The position numbers and the translations under genes were made by a program. Shown here one piece after another: positions 34,468 through 44,415 of a stretch of 64,000 nucleotides of DNA (position 1 is its first letter; every line of letters starts with the position of its first letter). The notes beneath the pieces were generated by a model. It saw nothing but the letters and a program-made list of their open reading frames with translations, was not told the DNA's origin and searched no databases. Origin of the DNA: Longimicrobiales bacterium (GTDB taxonomy: Bacteria; Gemmatimonadota; Gemmatimonadetes; Longimicrobiales; RSA9); contig DATHUY010000149.1 of the NCBI GenBank assembly GCA_035461765.1, positions 41,046 through 105,045 of the forward strand, given 5' to 3'.

Positions 34468-35292
34468 ATGACGAAGCGCCACACGCGGTTGTTCTTCATT
34501 GGAGGCACACTCCTCTTCGCCGCGATCTTCCTGGGGCTGACCATCGACAGCCACCGCCAGTTCGGCGAATTGACGAACGCCGACATGATCACGGAGGACG
34601 TGATCGAGGGGAAGCACGTGTGGCACCGCAGCAACTGCATCAACTGCCACACGCTCTTCGGCGAAGGAGCCTACTACGCACCGGACCTGACGAAGATCAC
34701 GCAGCAGCGAGGTGAAGCCTACCTGACCGCATTCCTGCGAAACCCATCCCAGTTCTATTCCGAGGAAGTGCATCGCCGGCTCATGCCGAACCCGAACCTG
34801 AACGACACCGAGATCGCGCAGGTCATCGCGTTCCTGGACTGGGTGGCGAACGTGGATAACCAGGGCTGGCCGCCGCGGCCGATCGTCGTGTCGAGCGGCG
34901 CAATGGCCGGATCGTATGAAGAGGAAGCGCCCACGGCTGCCACGACGTCCGATGAGCCGGTCGCCCTCGGCCAGACGCTCTTCCGCCGGCCGGCATTGGC
35001 CTGCACCGCATGCCACGCCATACAACCGGGCGTAACGCTCGCCGGTCCAAGCCTCGCCGGCATAGTAGAGCGCGCTGAGGAGACCGTCGCCGATCCGTCC
35101 TATACAGGCTCGGCCACCGACGCGGAAGGCTACATCCGCGAGTCGATCGTCAGCCCGAGCGTCCACCTGGTGCCGGGCGCAAACTTCTCGACCGGCCCGG
35201 GCGGCATATCTCTCATGCCCGACGACTACGAGACGCGGCTGGATGAGGAACAGATCAGTCAGCTCGTCGCCTACCTCGCAACCCTTCGCTGA
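34468..35292 (+). CDS. norC: NorC-like nitric oxide reductase cytochrome c subunit with a second heme domain
   Basis: Cytochrome c subunit delivering electrons to NorB. An N-terminal anchor (LFFIGGTLLFAAIFLGLTI) leads into a NorC domain with heme site CINCH (C57-H61), GEGAYYAPDLT and axial Met in RRLMPNPNL. At 274 residues it is about 120 longer than usual NorC. The extra C-terminal part is a second cytochrome c domain with CTACH (C179-H183), GPSLAG, GGISLMPDDY and LVAYLATL. So it is predicted to carry two c-hemes on the periplasmic side. The norB gene follows after three bases. Confidence 0.93.
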   Translation: MTKRHTRLFFIGGTLLFAAIFLGLTIDSHRQFGELTNADMITEDVIEGKHVWHRSNCINCHTLFGEGAYYAPDLTKITQQRGEAYLTAFLRNPSQFYSEEVHRRLMPNPNLNDTEIAQVIAFLDWVANVDNQGWPPRPIVVSSGAMAGSYEEEAPTAATTSDEPVALGQTLFRRPALACTACHAIQPGVTLAGPSLAGIVERAEETVADPSYTGSATDAEGYIRESIVSPSVHLVPGANFSTGPGGISLMPDDYETRLDEEQISQLVAYLATLR

Positions 35293-35295
35293 TCC

Positions 35296-36657
35296 ATGCG
35301 CTATCGCACGCAGTCGATCTCGTACTGGTATTTCGCCTTCGCGGTGTGCCTGTTCGGACTCCAGATGGTGTTCGGCCTCCTCGCGGTCGTGAAGTATCTC
35401 GGCCCGGACCCGCTCATCGACGTCCTCCCGTTCGATCGGGTCAAGGCCGTACACACGAACCTGCTGATCGTCTGGGTCCTAACCGGATTCATGGGCGCGA
35501 CGTATTTCGTGGTACCCGAGGAATCGCGCACGGATATTTACAGCCCGAAGCTGGCCTTCTGGCAGCTCGGCCTCTGGGTCGTGGCCGGGCTCACGGCCGT
35601 CATTGGCTACCTGTTCGGCTGGACGGAAGGCAACAAGCTCCTCGAGCAGCCATACATCGTGAAGCTCGCGATCGTCGTCGTCATGCTCATGTTCCTGTTC
35701 AACATCCTCATGACGATTCGCAAGGCCGGCCGGTGGACGACCACCGAAGGGGTGCTCGTTGCGGGACTCGGCCTTGCCGCACTGCTCTACCTGCCCGCGC
35801 TCGTCTCCTATGACAACTACACGATCAGCATCTTCTACCGGTGGTGGACCATCCACCTGTGGGTAGAGGGTGTGTGGGAGATGATCCAGGCAGGACTCCT
35901 CGCCTACCTGCTGATCCGGCTCTCCGGCGCCGACCGCGAGGTGATGGAGAAATGGCTCTATGTAATTGTCGGCCTCGTCTTCATCGCCGGCATCCTCGGC
36001 ACGGCGCATCATTATTACTGGGTCGGCGTACCCCGCTACTGGCTACCGATCGGTGGACTCTTCAGCGCCCTCGAGCCGCTCGCGCTCTTTGTCATGGTCG
36101 CGTACGCCTACACTGCCATGAGGCGCTCAGGCCTGTCGCATCCGAATTCGCTGGCGCTCCACTGGACGATCGGCAGTGCCGTATTCACCGCGTTCGGCGC
36201 CGGGCTGCTCGGTCTGGCGCACACGTGGCCGGCCGTCAACAAATGGACCCACGGAACCATGATCACGCCGATGCACGGCCACTCCGCGTTCTTCGGTGCG
36301 TACGTGATGATCAACCTGGCGATCATGACGTTCGCACTCCCCGCACTCACGGAGCACCGTGAGGGCGAGGACCAGAGGCTGGGCTTCGCCGCATTCTGGC
36401 TGATGGTGGGCGGGATGTTCGGGATGACGCTGGCGTTCGGCACCGCCGGCATCTCGCAGACGTACCTCGAGCGGATCATGGGACTCGGCTATCTCGAGAC
36501 CCAGCTGAAGATCCAGGTGCACATGCTGATGCTGACCGTGACGGGGATCCTGTTCACGATTGGAGTGGCGCTCTTCATCTATGACTTCTTCCGGAAGCGA
36601 CCCACCTTCACCGTCCACGCGGACACGCGGGCAGCCGAGGAGGTTCAGCCTGTCTGA
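35296..36657 (+). CDS. norB: Nitric oxide reductase large subunit NorB
   Basis: Catalytic heme-copper-superfamily subunit that reduces 2 NO to N2O and water in the inner membrane. The 453 residues have twelve segments. Key motifs are [12 protein letters not shown] (low-spin heme His), [13 protein letters not shown] (FeB His plus conserved Glu), [10 protein letters not shown] (FeB His pair), and [15 protein letters not shown] with heme ligands. The length matches the cNOR NorB form without the quinol-oxidising N-terminal extension (qNOR). It therefore takes electrons from the NorC-like partner. Its end carries a strong RBS (GAGGAGG, 36637-36643) for norQ. Confidence 0.96.
   Translation: MRYRTQSISYWYFAFAVCLFGLQMVFGLLAVVKYLGPDPLIDVLPFDRVKAVHTNLLIVWVLTGFMGATYFVVPEESRTDIYSPKLAFWQLGLWVVAGLTAVIGYLFGWTEGNKLLEQPYIVKLAIVVVMLMFLFNILMTIRKAGRWTTTEGVLVAGLGLAALLYLPALVSYDNYTISIFYRWWTIHLWVEGVWEMIQAGLLAYLLIRLSGADREVMEKWLYVIVGLVFIAGILGTAHHYYWVGVPRYWLPIGGLFSALEPLALFVMVAYAYTAMRRSGLSHPNSLALHWTIGSAVFTAFGAGLLGLAHTWPAVNKWTHGTMITPMHGHSAFFGAYVMINLAIMTFALPALTEHREGEDQRLGFAAFWLMVGGMFGMTLAFGTAGISQTYLERIMGLGYLETQLKIQVHMLMLTVTGILFTIGVALFIYDFFRKRPTFTVHADTRAAEEVQPV
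36637..36652 (+). promoter_or_regulatory. Strong RBS pointing to a possible CTG start of norQ
   Basis: GAGGAGG (36637-36643) lies six bases before an in-frame CTG at 36650 and 30 bases before the first ATG at 36674. Starting at CTG would give an 8-base overlap with norB, like other coupled genes in this window. Confidence 0.5.
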
Positions 36658-36673
36658 GACGCGGGCGGCGCGC

Positions 36674-37510
36674 ATGATCGCACCGGAGCCACCGTCCGGT
36701 AACGGGCTGCGGGAGGGGGTGCGCTATCCGGGCCCGGAGCCGTACTACCTGCCGGTTGGTGACGAGATCTCGATCTTCGAGGAATGTCACCGCCGGCGGC
36801 TCGCGGTCATGCTCAAGGGCCCGACCGGGTGCGGCAAGACGCGGTTCGTGGAACACGTCGCGTGGCGGCTGGGCCGGCCGCTTGTGACGGTATCGTGTCA
36901 TGACGACCTGTCGGCCAGCGACCTGACCGGCCGCTACCTGATACGCGGTGGCGAGACCGTCTGGCAGGACGGACCGCTCACACTTGCGGCGCGCATTGGC
37001 GCCATCTGCTACCTGGACGAGGTGGTGGAAGCACGGCAGGACACTGTCGTCGTGATCCATCCGCTGACCGATCATCGCCGGCTGCTGCCGGTGGACAAGA
37101 CGGGGGAGCTGATCGAGGCTGCGGAGGGGTTCCAGCTGGTCGTCTCGTACAACCCCGGATACCAGCATGTGCTGAAGGACCTGAAGCCCAGCACGCGGCA
37201 GCGCTTCGTTGCGCTCGAATTCGATTTCCCCGCCGAGGAGCACGAGATCGACATCGTCCAGCATGAGAGCGGTGTAGACCGCGCAATGGCGCACACGCTC
37301 GTGAAGCTGGGCGGCCGCATCCGCAACCTGCGGGACCGCGGCCTCGCGGAAGTGCCGAGCACCCGTCTGCTCGTGGCAACCGCACGGCTGGTGGCGAGCG
37401 GCATCGCGCCGAAGATCGCGTGCCGTGTCGGTCTGGTCGCGCCACTCTCCGATGACGCAGACCTGCTCGCTGCAATGCACGATGTCGTCGATCTGACTCT
37501 GGCCGGCTAG
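36674..37510 (+). CDS. norQ: NorQ/CbbQ-type MoxR AAA+ ATPase
   Basis: A 278-residue AAA+ chaperone that, with NorD, inserts or activates the FeB site of NorB. It has Walker [15 protein letters not shown], a CbbQ-like segment [19 protein letters not shown], Walker [12 protein letters not shown], sensor [10 protein letters not shown] and arginine-finger region KPSTRQRF. A conventional ATG lies at 36674, but the best RBS points to a CTG at 36650 that would add eight residues (286 in total). norD starts five bases after its stop. Confidence 0.93.
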   Translation: MIAPEPPSGNGLREGVRYPGPEPYYLPVGDEISIFEECHRRRLAVMLKGPTGCGKTRFVEHVAWRLGRPLVTVSCHDDLSASDLTGRYLIRGGETVWQDGPLTLAARIGAICYLDEVVEARQDTVVVIHPLTDHRRLLPVDKTGELIEAAEGFQLVVSYNPGYQHVLKDLKPSTRQRFVALEFDFPAEEHEIDIVQHESGVDRAMAHTLVKLGGRIRNLRDRGLAEVPSTRLLVATARLVASGIAPKIACRVGLVAPLSDDADLLAAMHDVVDLTLAG

Positions 37511-37515
37511 CCGCC

Positions 37516-39507
37516 GTGTCGGAGCCGGAGGATGTAATCCTCGACGGAGCGCATCACGCCACGCTGTTCGTACAGGGTCTCTGGCGACGCCGTTCGGCGG
37601 ACGCACGGCCGGACATGATCCTGCTGGCCGATGTGCGGTCCAGGCTCGAGCACTTCGTACGTGCGACGTTCGGCGTCCCGCTCGCCATCGGCGTGGCCGA
37701 GCCGCCCTCCATCCCCACCTGGTTCGAGCGCCTCGGTCGCCGCGTGCCACGCCACCTCATCGAGCGGCGCACGATGGCCTCCACGGACGGGATCCGCATC
37801 CGCCTGCCCCGCTCGCTGCCCGCCGATCCCGCAGGCGTGGGCGGTCTCCTCCGATATCGCCTGCTGACAGTCGAGCTCGCAATGCGTGCGCTGCGCGGCA
37901 CTCCCGCGACGCTCCCCACCGACCGGCTGATCCGCGACCTGTTCCTCGTCCGCGAAGCGCAGGCGGTCGCGGCCATGCTCGACGCCGAGCTGCCCGGCCT
38001 GCGCGACGCGCTCAGGTCAGCGCGCCGCGCCGAGCGCGCGACGCGTCCGGCCACGGACCTGCTGACCCCGCGTGAGGCTGCCGTCGAAGCCGAGCTGCTG
38101 GCAGTCCTCGACGGCGAGCCGCGGGCTGCCAAAGCGGATGACACCGCGGCATCGCTGTCGTGGGCGCAGGAGCATGCGGAAGCCATACTCGCCCTCGACG
38201 GTCCATACCGCGGACTGCCGGAGGTCGGCCTGTGGGGCCGTGTCGAGAAAGCGCCGTCCGAGCCATCTCGTCGCTCCGCCGGTACGCCCGTCGAGGACGA
38301 GGCGCACGCGCCTTGGCGCGTCACACGGATGCAGAGGCGGCCGAAGGTCAGGCAGGCGCTCGATGACGAGGATGACGACCACGTCGGTATGTGGATGATC
38401 CAGCTGGACGATCCGCAGGAGCACGTCGAGGACCCGATGGGACTCCAGCGTCCCACCGATCGCGACGATGACGTCGATCCCGACGAGCTCGCCGATTCGC
38501 TGTCCGAGCTTCCGGAAGCGCGCCTGGTCGCTGCGCCGGGCAGGCCGCGCGAGGTGCTCGCCAGCGACGATCCGCCGCCGTTCGGCGTCGCCCACCTCGA
38601 GCGGAGCGGACGACGTCCGGGACTGGTCTATCCGGAGTGGGACTATCGCAAGGCCGCCTATGTCGAGCACGGCGCAGTCGTTCGCGAACGCACGCCGCCG
38701 CTCGGCGACCCGGCCTGGGCCGGGTCCGTCCTCGTCCGCCGGGCCGCCCTGCTGGCCGAGGTGCGCCGCCGTTTCGAGCGTTTACGACCACGCCGCCTCC
38801 GGCTCGGTCGTCAGCTCGACGGTCCCGAGGTGGACCTGTCGGCGTTCGTCGCGTCATACGCCGACCGCCGTGCGGGGATCGGCTCCGACAACCGGCTCTA
38901 CGAGGCCGTGCTGCCCGCGCGCCGCGATGTCGCCATCGCGCTCCTGGTCGACGTCAGTGGCTCGACGGACAGCTGGATCATGCAGGACCTGCGGGTCGTG
39001 GACGTCGAGAAGGAAGCGCTGCTCGTCGTCTGCGATGCGCTCGAGGCGCTGGGCGACCCCTATGCGATCTTCGCGTTCTCAGGCGAGGGGCCGGAGTGCG
39101 TAACGGTGCTGCCCATCAAGTCGTTCGAGGAGCGGAGTGGCACAGTGGTACACCGCCGGATCGCGGCGCTGGAGCCCGATCGCTACACACGCATGGGCGC
39201 GGCCGTTCGTCACGCGACGGCGCTGCTCATGCGCAAGCCCGCCGGCCATCGCCTGCTGCTTGTCCTTTCCGACGGCAAGCCGAACGACGTCGACGTCTAT
39301 GAGGGCCGGTACGGCGTCGAAGATTCCCGGCAGGCCGTGGCGGAGGCGCGCCTCCAGGGTCTGCACCCGTTCTGCGTCACGGTCGACCGCCAGGCACCCG
39401 CGTACATGCCCCGCATCTTCGGCGCCGGCAGCTACTCCGCGCTCCAGCATCCCGAGCATCTGCCGGCCGTGCTCGTCGACGTTCTGCGACGGCTCATTCG
39501 CCGCTGA
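37516..39507 (+). CDS. norD: NorD-type von Willebrand factor A protein
   Basis: The 663-residue partner of NorQ in maturation of nitric oxide reductase. The N-terminal two thirds are helical and charged with an acidic middle segment. The C-terminal vWA domain has the MIDAS motif LLVDVSGSTDSW (D479) and VLSDGKPNDVDVY, typical of NorD/CbbO. It starts at GTG 37516, five bases after norQ, and closes the nor operon. A cytosolic complex with NorQ hexamers is known for the family. Confidence 0.94.
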   Translation: MSEPEDVILDGAHHATLFVQGLWRRRSADARPDMILLADVRSRLEHFVRATFGVPLAIGVAEPPSIPTWFERLGRRVPRHLIERRTMASTDGIRIRLPRSLPADPAGVGGLLRYRLLTVELAMRALRGTPATLPTDRLIRDLFLVREAQAVAAMLDAELPGLRDALRSARRAERATRPATDLLTPREAAVEAELLAVLDGEPRAAKADDTAASLSWAQEHAEAILALDGPYRGLPEVGLWGRVEKAPSEPSRRSAGTPVEDEAHAPWRVTRMQRRPKVRQALDDEDDDHVGMWMIQLDDPQEHVEDPMGLQRPTDRDDDVDPDELADSLSELPEARLVAAPGRPREVLASDDPPPFGVAHLERSGRRPGLVYPEWDYRKAAYVEHGAVVRERTPPLGDPAWAGSVLVRRAALLAEVRRRFERLRPRRLRLGRQLDGPEVDLSAFVASYADRRAGIGSDNRLYEAVLPARRDVAIALLVDVSGSTDSWIMQDLRVVDVEKEALLVVCDALEALGDPYAIFAFSGEGPECVTVLPIKSFEERSGTVVHRRIAALEPDRYTRMGAAVRHATALLMRKPAGHRLLLVLSDGKPNDVDVYEGRYGVEDSRQAVAEARLQGLHPFCVTVDRQAPAYMPRIFGAGSYSALQHPEHLPAVLVDVLRRLIRR

Positions 39508-39705
39508 CGAGACACTTGCACTCATATGTGAATGTGTTCCTCGGCGCGGTACAGGACGTCATCTTTGCGCGCGCCCGGTCGCGTGTCATGGAGCAGCATC
39601 CCGGGTTCCGGGCTTCCATCAGCGCGGCTCTCGCGGAGGCCGCCGGTGTAACCCTGTGTGCGGGCGTGCTCCCGCAAGCACGCAGGAGTGATCCCGGAGC
39701 GATGA

Positions 39706-40458
39706 ATGAAGCAGGAGGAGCGAAACGGCAGGCGCCGGAGGCGGGGGAGTTATCCTCTCGCTTACGGCCTCATCGCCTCCGCGCTCATCCACCTGCTGAT
39801 CGTGCTCGTGAACCCCGGCATGGTGCCGCCATCATACGGCCGCGCCGGCGACACGTCTGCCGCTGCGGGTGCGCAGTTCACGGTGCTGTCGATTTCGCCG
39901 CGCGATGACGAGGACCTGATCCAGATCGAAGCGTTGTCGCGCAGCGCCAGCTCGCGCACGACGCAGTTCGGCACGCCCGGCGCCCCCTCCGACGAGACCG
40001 GCGACCCGGGCCGCGACACGGGTGGGGAAACCGTTCCGTACGCTTCCGTTGCGGAGCGCCTGCGCGCCAACGCACGCACGTTCTCCGCGCCCGTCGCGCC
40101 GGAGCGCGAATCCGCCAATCAGCGTGCGATACGTGAAACGCGCGCGCGCGTGCTGAGAGCAGGGGAGGAACTCGGACCCCTGCCGCCGAATGGCGTCTCC
40201 CGAGCCCGGGGCGGTGGCGGCGGGATCAGCATACCGTTCGGCTTCAAGCCGCCGGGGCCGGCGATAACCGTCCCGGCGCCGCCACCCCCCGATTCCATCC
40301 TGAGGCGCGACTCGATCCGCGCCGCCGCGCGCGCCGCCTTTGTCAGGGATTCGCTGCGCGCCGCACGCGACACGACGAAATGGAGGAACGTCGCGCCCCG
40401 CAAGCCTGTCGTCATTCCACGCGTGGTGCCGGATACGACGCGAGGTGCGGCGGGCTGA
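39706..40458 (+). CDS. Proline-rich membrane-anchored protein (TonB-like style)
   Basis: A 250-residue protein with a basic N terminus (RRRRRGSYPLAYG) and a single membrane segment (LIASALIHLLIVLV). A long, low-complexity periplasmic part follows, rich in Ala, Arg, Pro and Ser (APERESANQRAIRETRARVL, GPAITVPAPPPPDSIL). The layout is like TonB or a spanning linker, but the C-terminal TonB domain is missing. It is 198 bp after norD and might not be in that operon. ATG 39706 has GGAG six bases upstream. Function not recognised. Confidence 0.65.
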   Translation: MKQEERNGRRRRRGSYPLAYGLIASALIHLLIVLVNPGMVPPSYGRAGDTSAAAGAQFTVLSISPRDDEDLIQIEALSRSASSRTTQFGTPGAPSDETGDPGRDTGGETVPYASVAERLRANARTFSAPVAPERESANQRAIRETRARVLRAGEELGPLPPNGVSRARGGGGGISIPFGFKPPGPAITVPAPPPPDSILRRDSIRAAARAAFVRDSLRAARDTTKWRNVAPRKPVVIPRVVPDTTRGAAG

Positions 40459-40738
40459 CGCTGGACATTTCTGCGGCGAAGTCGAAACGCCGGCGCGCCG
40501 CCGTCTGTCGGGCGTTACCTCCTGCAGCTGTCATGTTTTCTGCACACCTGATACCACGCTGGTCCCAATCCACTGTCGGCTCTCTCCTGACATTCCCCCC
40601 ACGGCGCTGCGCCTAGAATGGGTACGCGAGGGTGATGCGGCCATCGCTCGGCACCGTCTGCAGCGGCGCCGTCCGGATGGGCTCCAGCCCTTCCGGTCGG
40701 CCAGAGGCGCCCGTCCTCAACGCAAGGAAATAGCGAAA

Positions 40739-42124
40739 ATGCGATACTCACGACTCCTCGCCCTGATGTCCGTGCCGGCCATGCTGGCAATGGGTGCGTG
40801 CCAGGACGACACGATTACCTCGCCCGATCCGGTCCAAATGTCCTTCGCGAAGGGAGGCACACCTGGGAGCGGCAAGGGAACCACATACGCCGACCTGATG
40901 ATCATCCTGCGGGACGTGGACGGTCTGCCCATCACCGAAGGCCGTCCGTGGACCGACGAGCGCGGCAATACCGTTTACTGCGTCCAGCCGGTCACCGAAA
41001 ATCTCGCGGTTCCCAATCCGGACTTCGTGATGGGCGATGCGACGGCACTGCCGACGATCGAGCCCATGCGCAACCCGGTGGATGGCAAAATGGTCACGCT
41101 CGTGCCCATCTACGCGCAGTATGACCATTACCTGCCCGAGGAGGAGGAGGAGGTCCATACCGTTGCCTCACCAAGAGTGTCGGCCAGTGGTAACGGCAGC
41201 GGTAGTGGCGGAGGTGGTGGCGGCGGCGGCGGCGGTGGCGGTGGCGGTGGCGGTGGCGGCGGAAAGCCCGACGATCATGAGGAAGACGCCGCTCCCGGCC
41301 CCTGTGAAGTCATCCTGTTCACGCAGCGCGTTGTGGATCCGACGACGGGCGTGATCACGGTGGACACGATCCAGGATTACGCACAGTTTGCCAGCGAGGT
41401 CGAGCTCGAACGGCTGAATATGGCGCGCTCCCCTGCGAACGTCATTCGGCGCCAGATGGTCGAGGTCGAGACGCTGTTCCGGACCACCGACCCGGACCTC
41501 GTCACACTCGACGCTGCAGGTCGGCCGGTGTTCGCCGGGGTCGTGGTCGACGCAATGCCGAAGCTCCAGGGTATTCACGCGGCGCTGCTCGAAACGGGGA
41601 CCATCGCCGGCACAAACGGGTTGCCCTACCCGTTCCCGTTCCAGCTGGTGAGCGCCGGCTTCGACCAGTGGACCACCTGGAACCTGGCGTCCTACGCGCT
41701 GGGTGGTTCCGCGAGCAAGTTCGGCCGGATTAACGTCGACGCGGTCCTCTACCACGACCGTGTGATGGAAATTCCCGCGAATACGAACTGGGCAGCGACA
41801 ATCTATCATGATCAGCTCCGGGAGTCGTTCGTCGACTACACCGGCTTCAGCTACGACCGCGCAGCGACGTACACCGGTTGCGTGACCTACATCGACAAGA
41901 CAACGCTCCAGTGGGTCGTCGGGAACATCGTGGACGTGCTCGATTTCGTCGATCTCGGGGACGGGATCCCGGCCACCGCCAGCGTGGCGGGCTTCGCCCA
42001 GATGGCGGAGGATGCGCGTGCGGTGATCTTCTTCGTCCACGATAACGAGTCGCTCATCGAAGCGATCGACCCGGTGGGCATCAATACATGCGACGCGCAG
42101 CGGGCGCAGCTGCAAGGCGAATAG
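40739..42124 (+). CDS. Predicted lipoprotein with poly-glycine tract
   Basis: A 461-residue exported lipoprotein (LALMSVPAMLAMGAC). After an N-terminal region of about 150 residues (TTYADLMIILRDVDGLPI..., acidic EEEEEVHT) there is an uninterrupted run of 19 glycines, encoded by GGC/GGT/GGA at 41207-41263. A C-terminal domain of about 280 residues follows, with aromatic and Asp-rich segments (WTTWNLASYALGGSASKFGRINVDAVLYHDR, VGNIVDVLDFVDLGDG). No family is recognised. ATG 40739 has AAGGAAA upstream. A strong hairpin at 42159-42187 ends the unit. A secreted surface protein is likely. Confidence 0.78.
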   Translation: MRYSRLLALMSVPAMLAMGACQDDTITSPDPVQMSFAKGGTPGSGKGTTYADLMIILRDVDGLPITEGRPWTDERGNTVYCVQPVTENLAVPNPDFVMGDATALPTIEPMRNPVDGKMVTLVPIYAQYDHYLPEEEEEVHTVASPRVSASGNGSGSGGGGGGGGGGGGGGGGGGGKPDDHEEDAAPGPCEVILFTQRVVDPTTGVITVDTIQDYAQFASEVELERLNMARSPANVIRRQMVEVETLFRTTDPDLVTLDAAGRPVFAGVVVDAMPKLQGIHAALLETGTIAGTNGLPYPFPFQLVSAGFDQWTTWNLASYALGGSASKFGRINVDAVLYHDRVMEIPANTNWAATIYHDQLRESFVDYTGFSYDRAATYTGCVTYIDKTTLQWVVGNIVDVLDFVDLGDGIPATASVAGFAQMAEDARAVIFFVHDNESLIEAIDPVGINTCDAQRAQLQGE

Positions 42125-42158
42125 GCCGAGTGTTCGTTCTACTCGATCTCTGATTTCA

Positions 42159-42187
42159 CTCACGCGCGGGGACACCCCGCGCGTGAG
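42159..42187 (+). terminator. Terminator hairpin after the poly-Gly lipoprotein gene
   Basis: Perfect 13-bp stem (CTCACGCGCGGGG with its complement) and a 3-base loop, 35 bases after the stop codon. No T-run follows, so it may work with Rho. Confidence 0.6.
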
Positions 42188-42389
42188 CCACGTATGGGCC
42201 ACTCTTCGGCTTCGCGCGGCGACACCGGGTCGATGACATCCCGGTTACCGCATCACGTTGAGATCATCCACGCCAGCGGCCTGCCTGTATTACCAATGCG
42301 GCTGGATTCGCAACCGTTCGAGGGTCATCTTCAGCTGCGATCGCGGCACATGCCGACTCGATACGTCAACTCAACAGGACGATCAGCTG

Positions 42390-44225
42390 GTGAGCACATA
42401 CGAAGCGAAGCCGACGCCTGCAAGCTCCGCATCACGTCCGATTGAAGACTACGCCATCATCGGCGATACCCACACCGCCGGGCTGGTAAGCCGTGAAGGG
42501 TCCATCGACTGGATGTGCCTGCCGCACTTCGACTCGGGTGCCTGTTTCGCTGCGCTGCTCGGTGATGCGCGGCACGGCCGATGGCTGATCACGCCGGATG
42601 AGCCCGTGCTCGAGACGAAGCGGCGCTATCGCGAGGGCACGCTCGTCCTCGAGACGGAATTCACGACTGCCGGCGGTGTAGTGCGCCTGGTCGACTGCAT
42701 GCCGCCCGGCGAATCCATACCGAACGTGCTGCGGCTGGTGGAAGGCGTCTCCGGCCGGGTCTCCATGCGCATGGATCTCGTCATCCGTTACGACTACGGC
42801 TGGATCGTACCGTGGGTCCGCAGTGAGGATGGACATCTGCTCGCCGTCGGCGGACCCGATGCGCTCGCGCTGCACACGACCGTGGATGTGCACGGCGAGG
42901 AGCTCAGCACCGTTGCGAACTTCGCTGTCAGCGCCGGCGAGAATGCACCCTTCGTCCTCAGCTGGTATCGCTCGCACGAGCGGCCGCCGGCTCCGCTCGA
43001 CGTAGCGGGGCTGGTGGAAGATGCGGAGCGATGGTGGCTGGACTGGTCGTCGCGCTGCACGTACGAAGGGCCCTGGCGTGAGGCGGTAATCACGTCCCTG
43101 GTCACGCTGAAGGCACTCACCTTCGAGCCGTCGGGCGGCATTGTCGCGGCTGCGACCACATCGCTCCCGGAATCGCTCGGCGGCGTGCGCAACTGGGACT
43201 ACCGCTACTGCTGGCTGCGCGATGCGACATTCACGCTGTACTCCCTCATGCTCGGCGGACACATGAAGGAGGCGCACGCGTGGCGCAACTGGCTGCTGCG
43301 CGCCGTTGCCGGCGATCCGTCGCAGCTGCAGATCATGTACGGTGTGACCGGTGAGCGCCGGCTGCCGGAGATGACGCTCGACTGGCTGCCGGGGTATGCC
43401 AACTCCGCGCCTGTCCGCGTCGGTAACGCCGCCGCACGGCAGTTCCAGCTGGACATATTCGGTGAGGTGATCGACGCGCTGTACCAGGCGCGCAGGATGG
43501 GAATGCAATACGATGAGACTGCGTGGTCGACGCAGCGCGCAATGCTCGACTTCCTCGAGAGCGTGTGGCAGGAACCGGATGAAGGAATCTGGGAGGTGCG
43601 TGGACCGCGTCGGCACTTCACCCATTCGAAGATGATGGCGTGGGTTGCGTTCGATCGTGCAGTGAAGACCGTCGAGCAGTTCGGCCTGGAAGGTCCCGTC
43701 GACCGCTGGCGACGCATCCGCGACGAGATCCATGCACAGGTGTGTGATCGCGGGTTCGATGCCGACAAGGGCGCGTTCACGCAGGCGTACGGCTCGAAGA
43801 ACCTGGACGCGAGTGTGCTGCTGATGACCCTCGTTGGATTCCTGCCGCCGACCGACGCACGCGTGCAGGGCACGGTGAGTGCCATCGAGCGGGACCTCAT
43901 GGAGGATGGTCTCGTCCTGCGTTATCGCACGTCCGAAGCGGACGACGGACTCCCGCCCGGCGAGGGCGTATTCCTCGCCTGCAGCTTCTGGCTCGCCGAC
44001 AACTACGCGCTCATGGGCCGCACGGATGACGCGTGCGCGTTGTTCGAGAAACTGCTGTCACTCCGCAATGACGTGGGTCTGCTCGCCGAGGAATACGATA
44101 CGAAACGCGGACGCCTGCTCGGCAACTTTCCGCAGGCATTCTCACATGTCGGCCTGGTGAACACGGCATACAACCTTACACCGCGCGAGACGGCTCCGGC
44201 GCAGGAGCGCAAGAAGGAGCGGTGA
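42390..44225 (+). CDS. GH15-family glycoside hydrolase (glucoamylase/trehalase-like)
   Basis: A 611-residue cytoplasmic protein (no signal peptide). Residues 1-230 form the beta-sandwich typical of bacterial GH15 (RPIEDYAIIGDTHTAGLVSREGSIDWMCLPHFDSGACFAALLG). The (alpha/alpha)6 barrel has NWDYRYCWLRDATFTLYSL, containing the acid/substrate motifs, a middle TLDWLPGY, and the catalytic base region GLLAEEYD near the end. It probably hydrolyses alpha-1,4 glucan or trehalose; the family includes both. GTG 42390 has a weak AGGA 12 bases upstream. It is convergent with the Ig-domain lipoprotein gene and separated by a hairpin. Confidence 0.93.
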   Translation: MSTYEAKPTPASSASRPIEDYAIIGDTHTAGLVSREGSIDWMCLPHFDSGACFAALLGDARHGRWLITPDEPVLETKRRYREGTLVLETEFTTAGGVVRLVDCMPPGESIPNVLRLVEGVSGRVSMRMDLVIRYDYGWIVPWVRSEDGHLLAVGGPDALALHTTVDVHGEELSTVANFAVSAGENAPFVLSWYRSHERPPAPLDVAGLVEDAERWWLDWSSRCTYEGPWREAVITSLVTLKALTFEPSGGIVAAATTSLPESLGGVRNWDYRYCWLRDATFTLYSLMLGGHMKEAHAWRNWLLRAVAGDPSQLQIMYGVTGERRLPEMTLDWLPGYANSAPVRVGNAAARQFQLDIFGEVIDALYQARRMGMQYDETAWSTQRAMLDFLESVWQEPDEGIWEVRGPRRHFTHSKMMAWVAFDRAVKTVEQFGLEGPVDRWRRIRDEIHAQVCDRGFDADKGAFTQAYGSKNLDASVLLMTLVGFLPPTDARVQGTVSAIERDLMEDGLVLRYRTSEADDGLPPGEGVFLACSFWLADNYALMGRTDDACALFEKLLSLRNDVGLLAEEYDTKRGRLLGNFPQAFSHVGLVNTAYNLTPRETAPAQERKKER

Positions 44226-44366
44226 TGCAATGCGTGCACTGACGGTAATCCGCGGGTGAGCCCAGCGCGCCTCCATTACGTGCCCGAGCCGGATCCAGCC
44301 GACGGTAACGTCCTGATCCAGGCACATTCGGTCGGAGCGTGCACGGAACGGGCCCTGCGAGCAATG

Positions 44367-44392
44367 GCCCGCCGGAGCATTCTCCGGCGGGC
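44367..44392. terminator. Bidirectional hairpin between GH15 and lipoprotein genes
   Basis: Perfect 11-bp stem (GCCCGCCGGAG with its complement) with a 4-base loop in the 190-bp gap between convergent genes, 24 bases past the stop of the minus-strand gene. No T-run. Confidence 0.55.
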
Positions 44393-44415
44393 TGCTCCCG
44401 TCCGAACGGTGCTCC

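Noticed and set aside
36560..36673. Long N-terminal extension of NorQ inside norB
   Set aside because: It reads through norB codons in another frame; only the last part after the RBS (CTG 36650) is arguable.
39516..39908. Plus-strand frame between norD and the Pro-rich protein
   Set aside because: It has no RBS, overlaps the better supported start at 39706 in another frame and gives no recognisable sequence.
41168..42202. 344-residue minus-strand frame under the poly-Gly lipoprotein gene
   Set aside because: The opposite strand has a lipoprotein signal, RBS and terminator; the reverse product shows only Arg/His-rich shadow composition.
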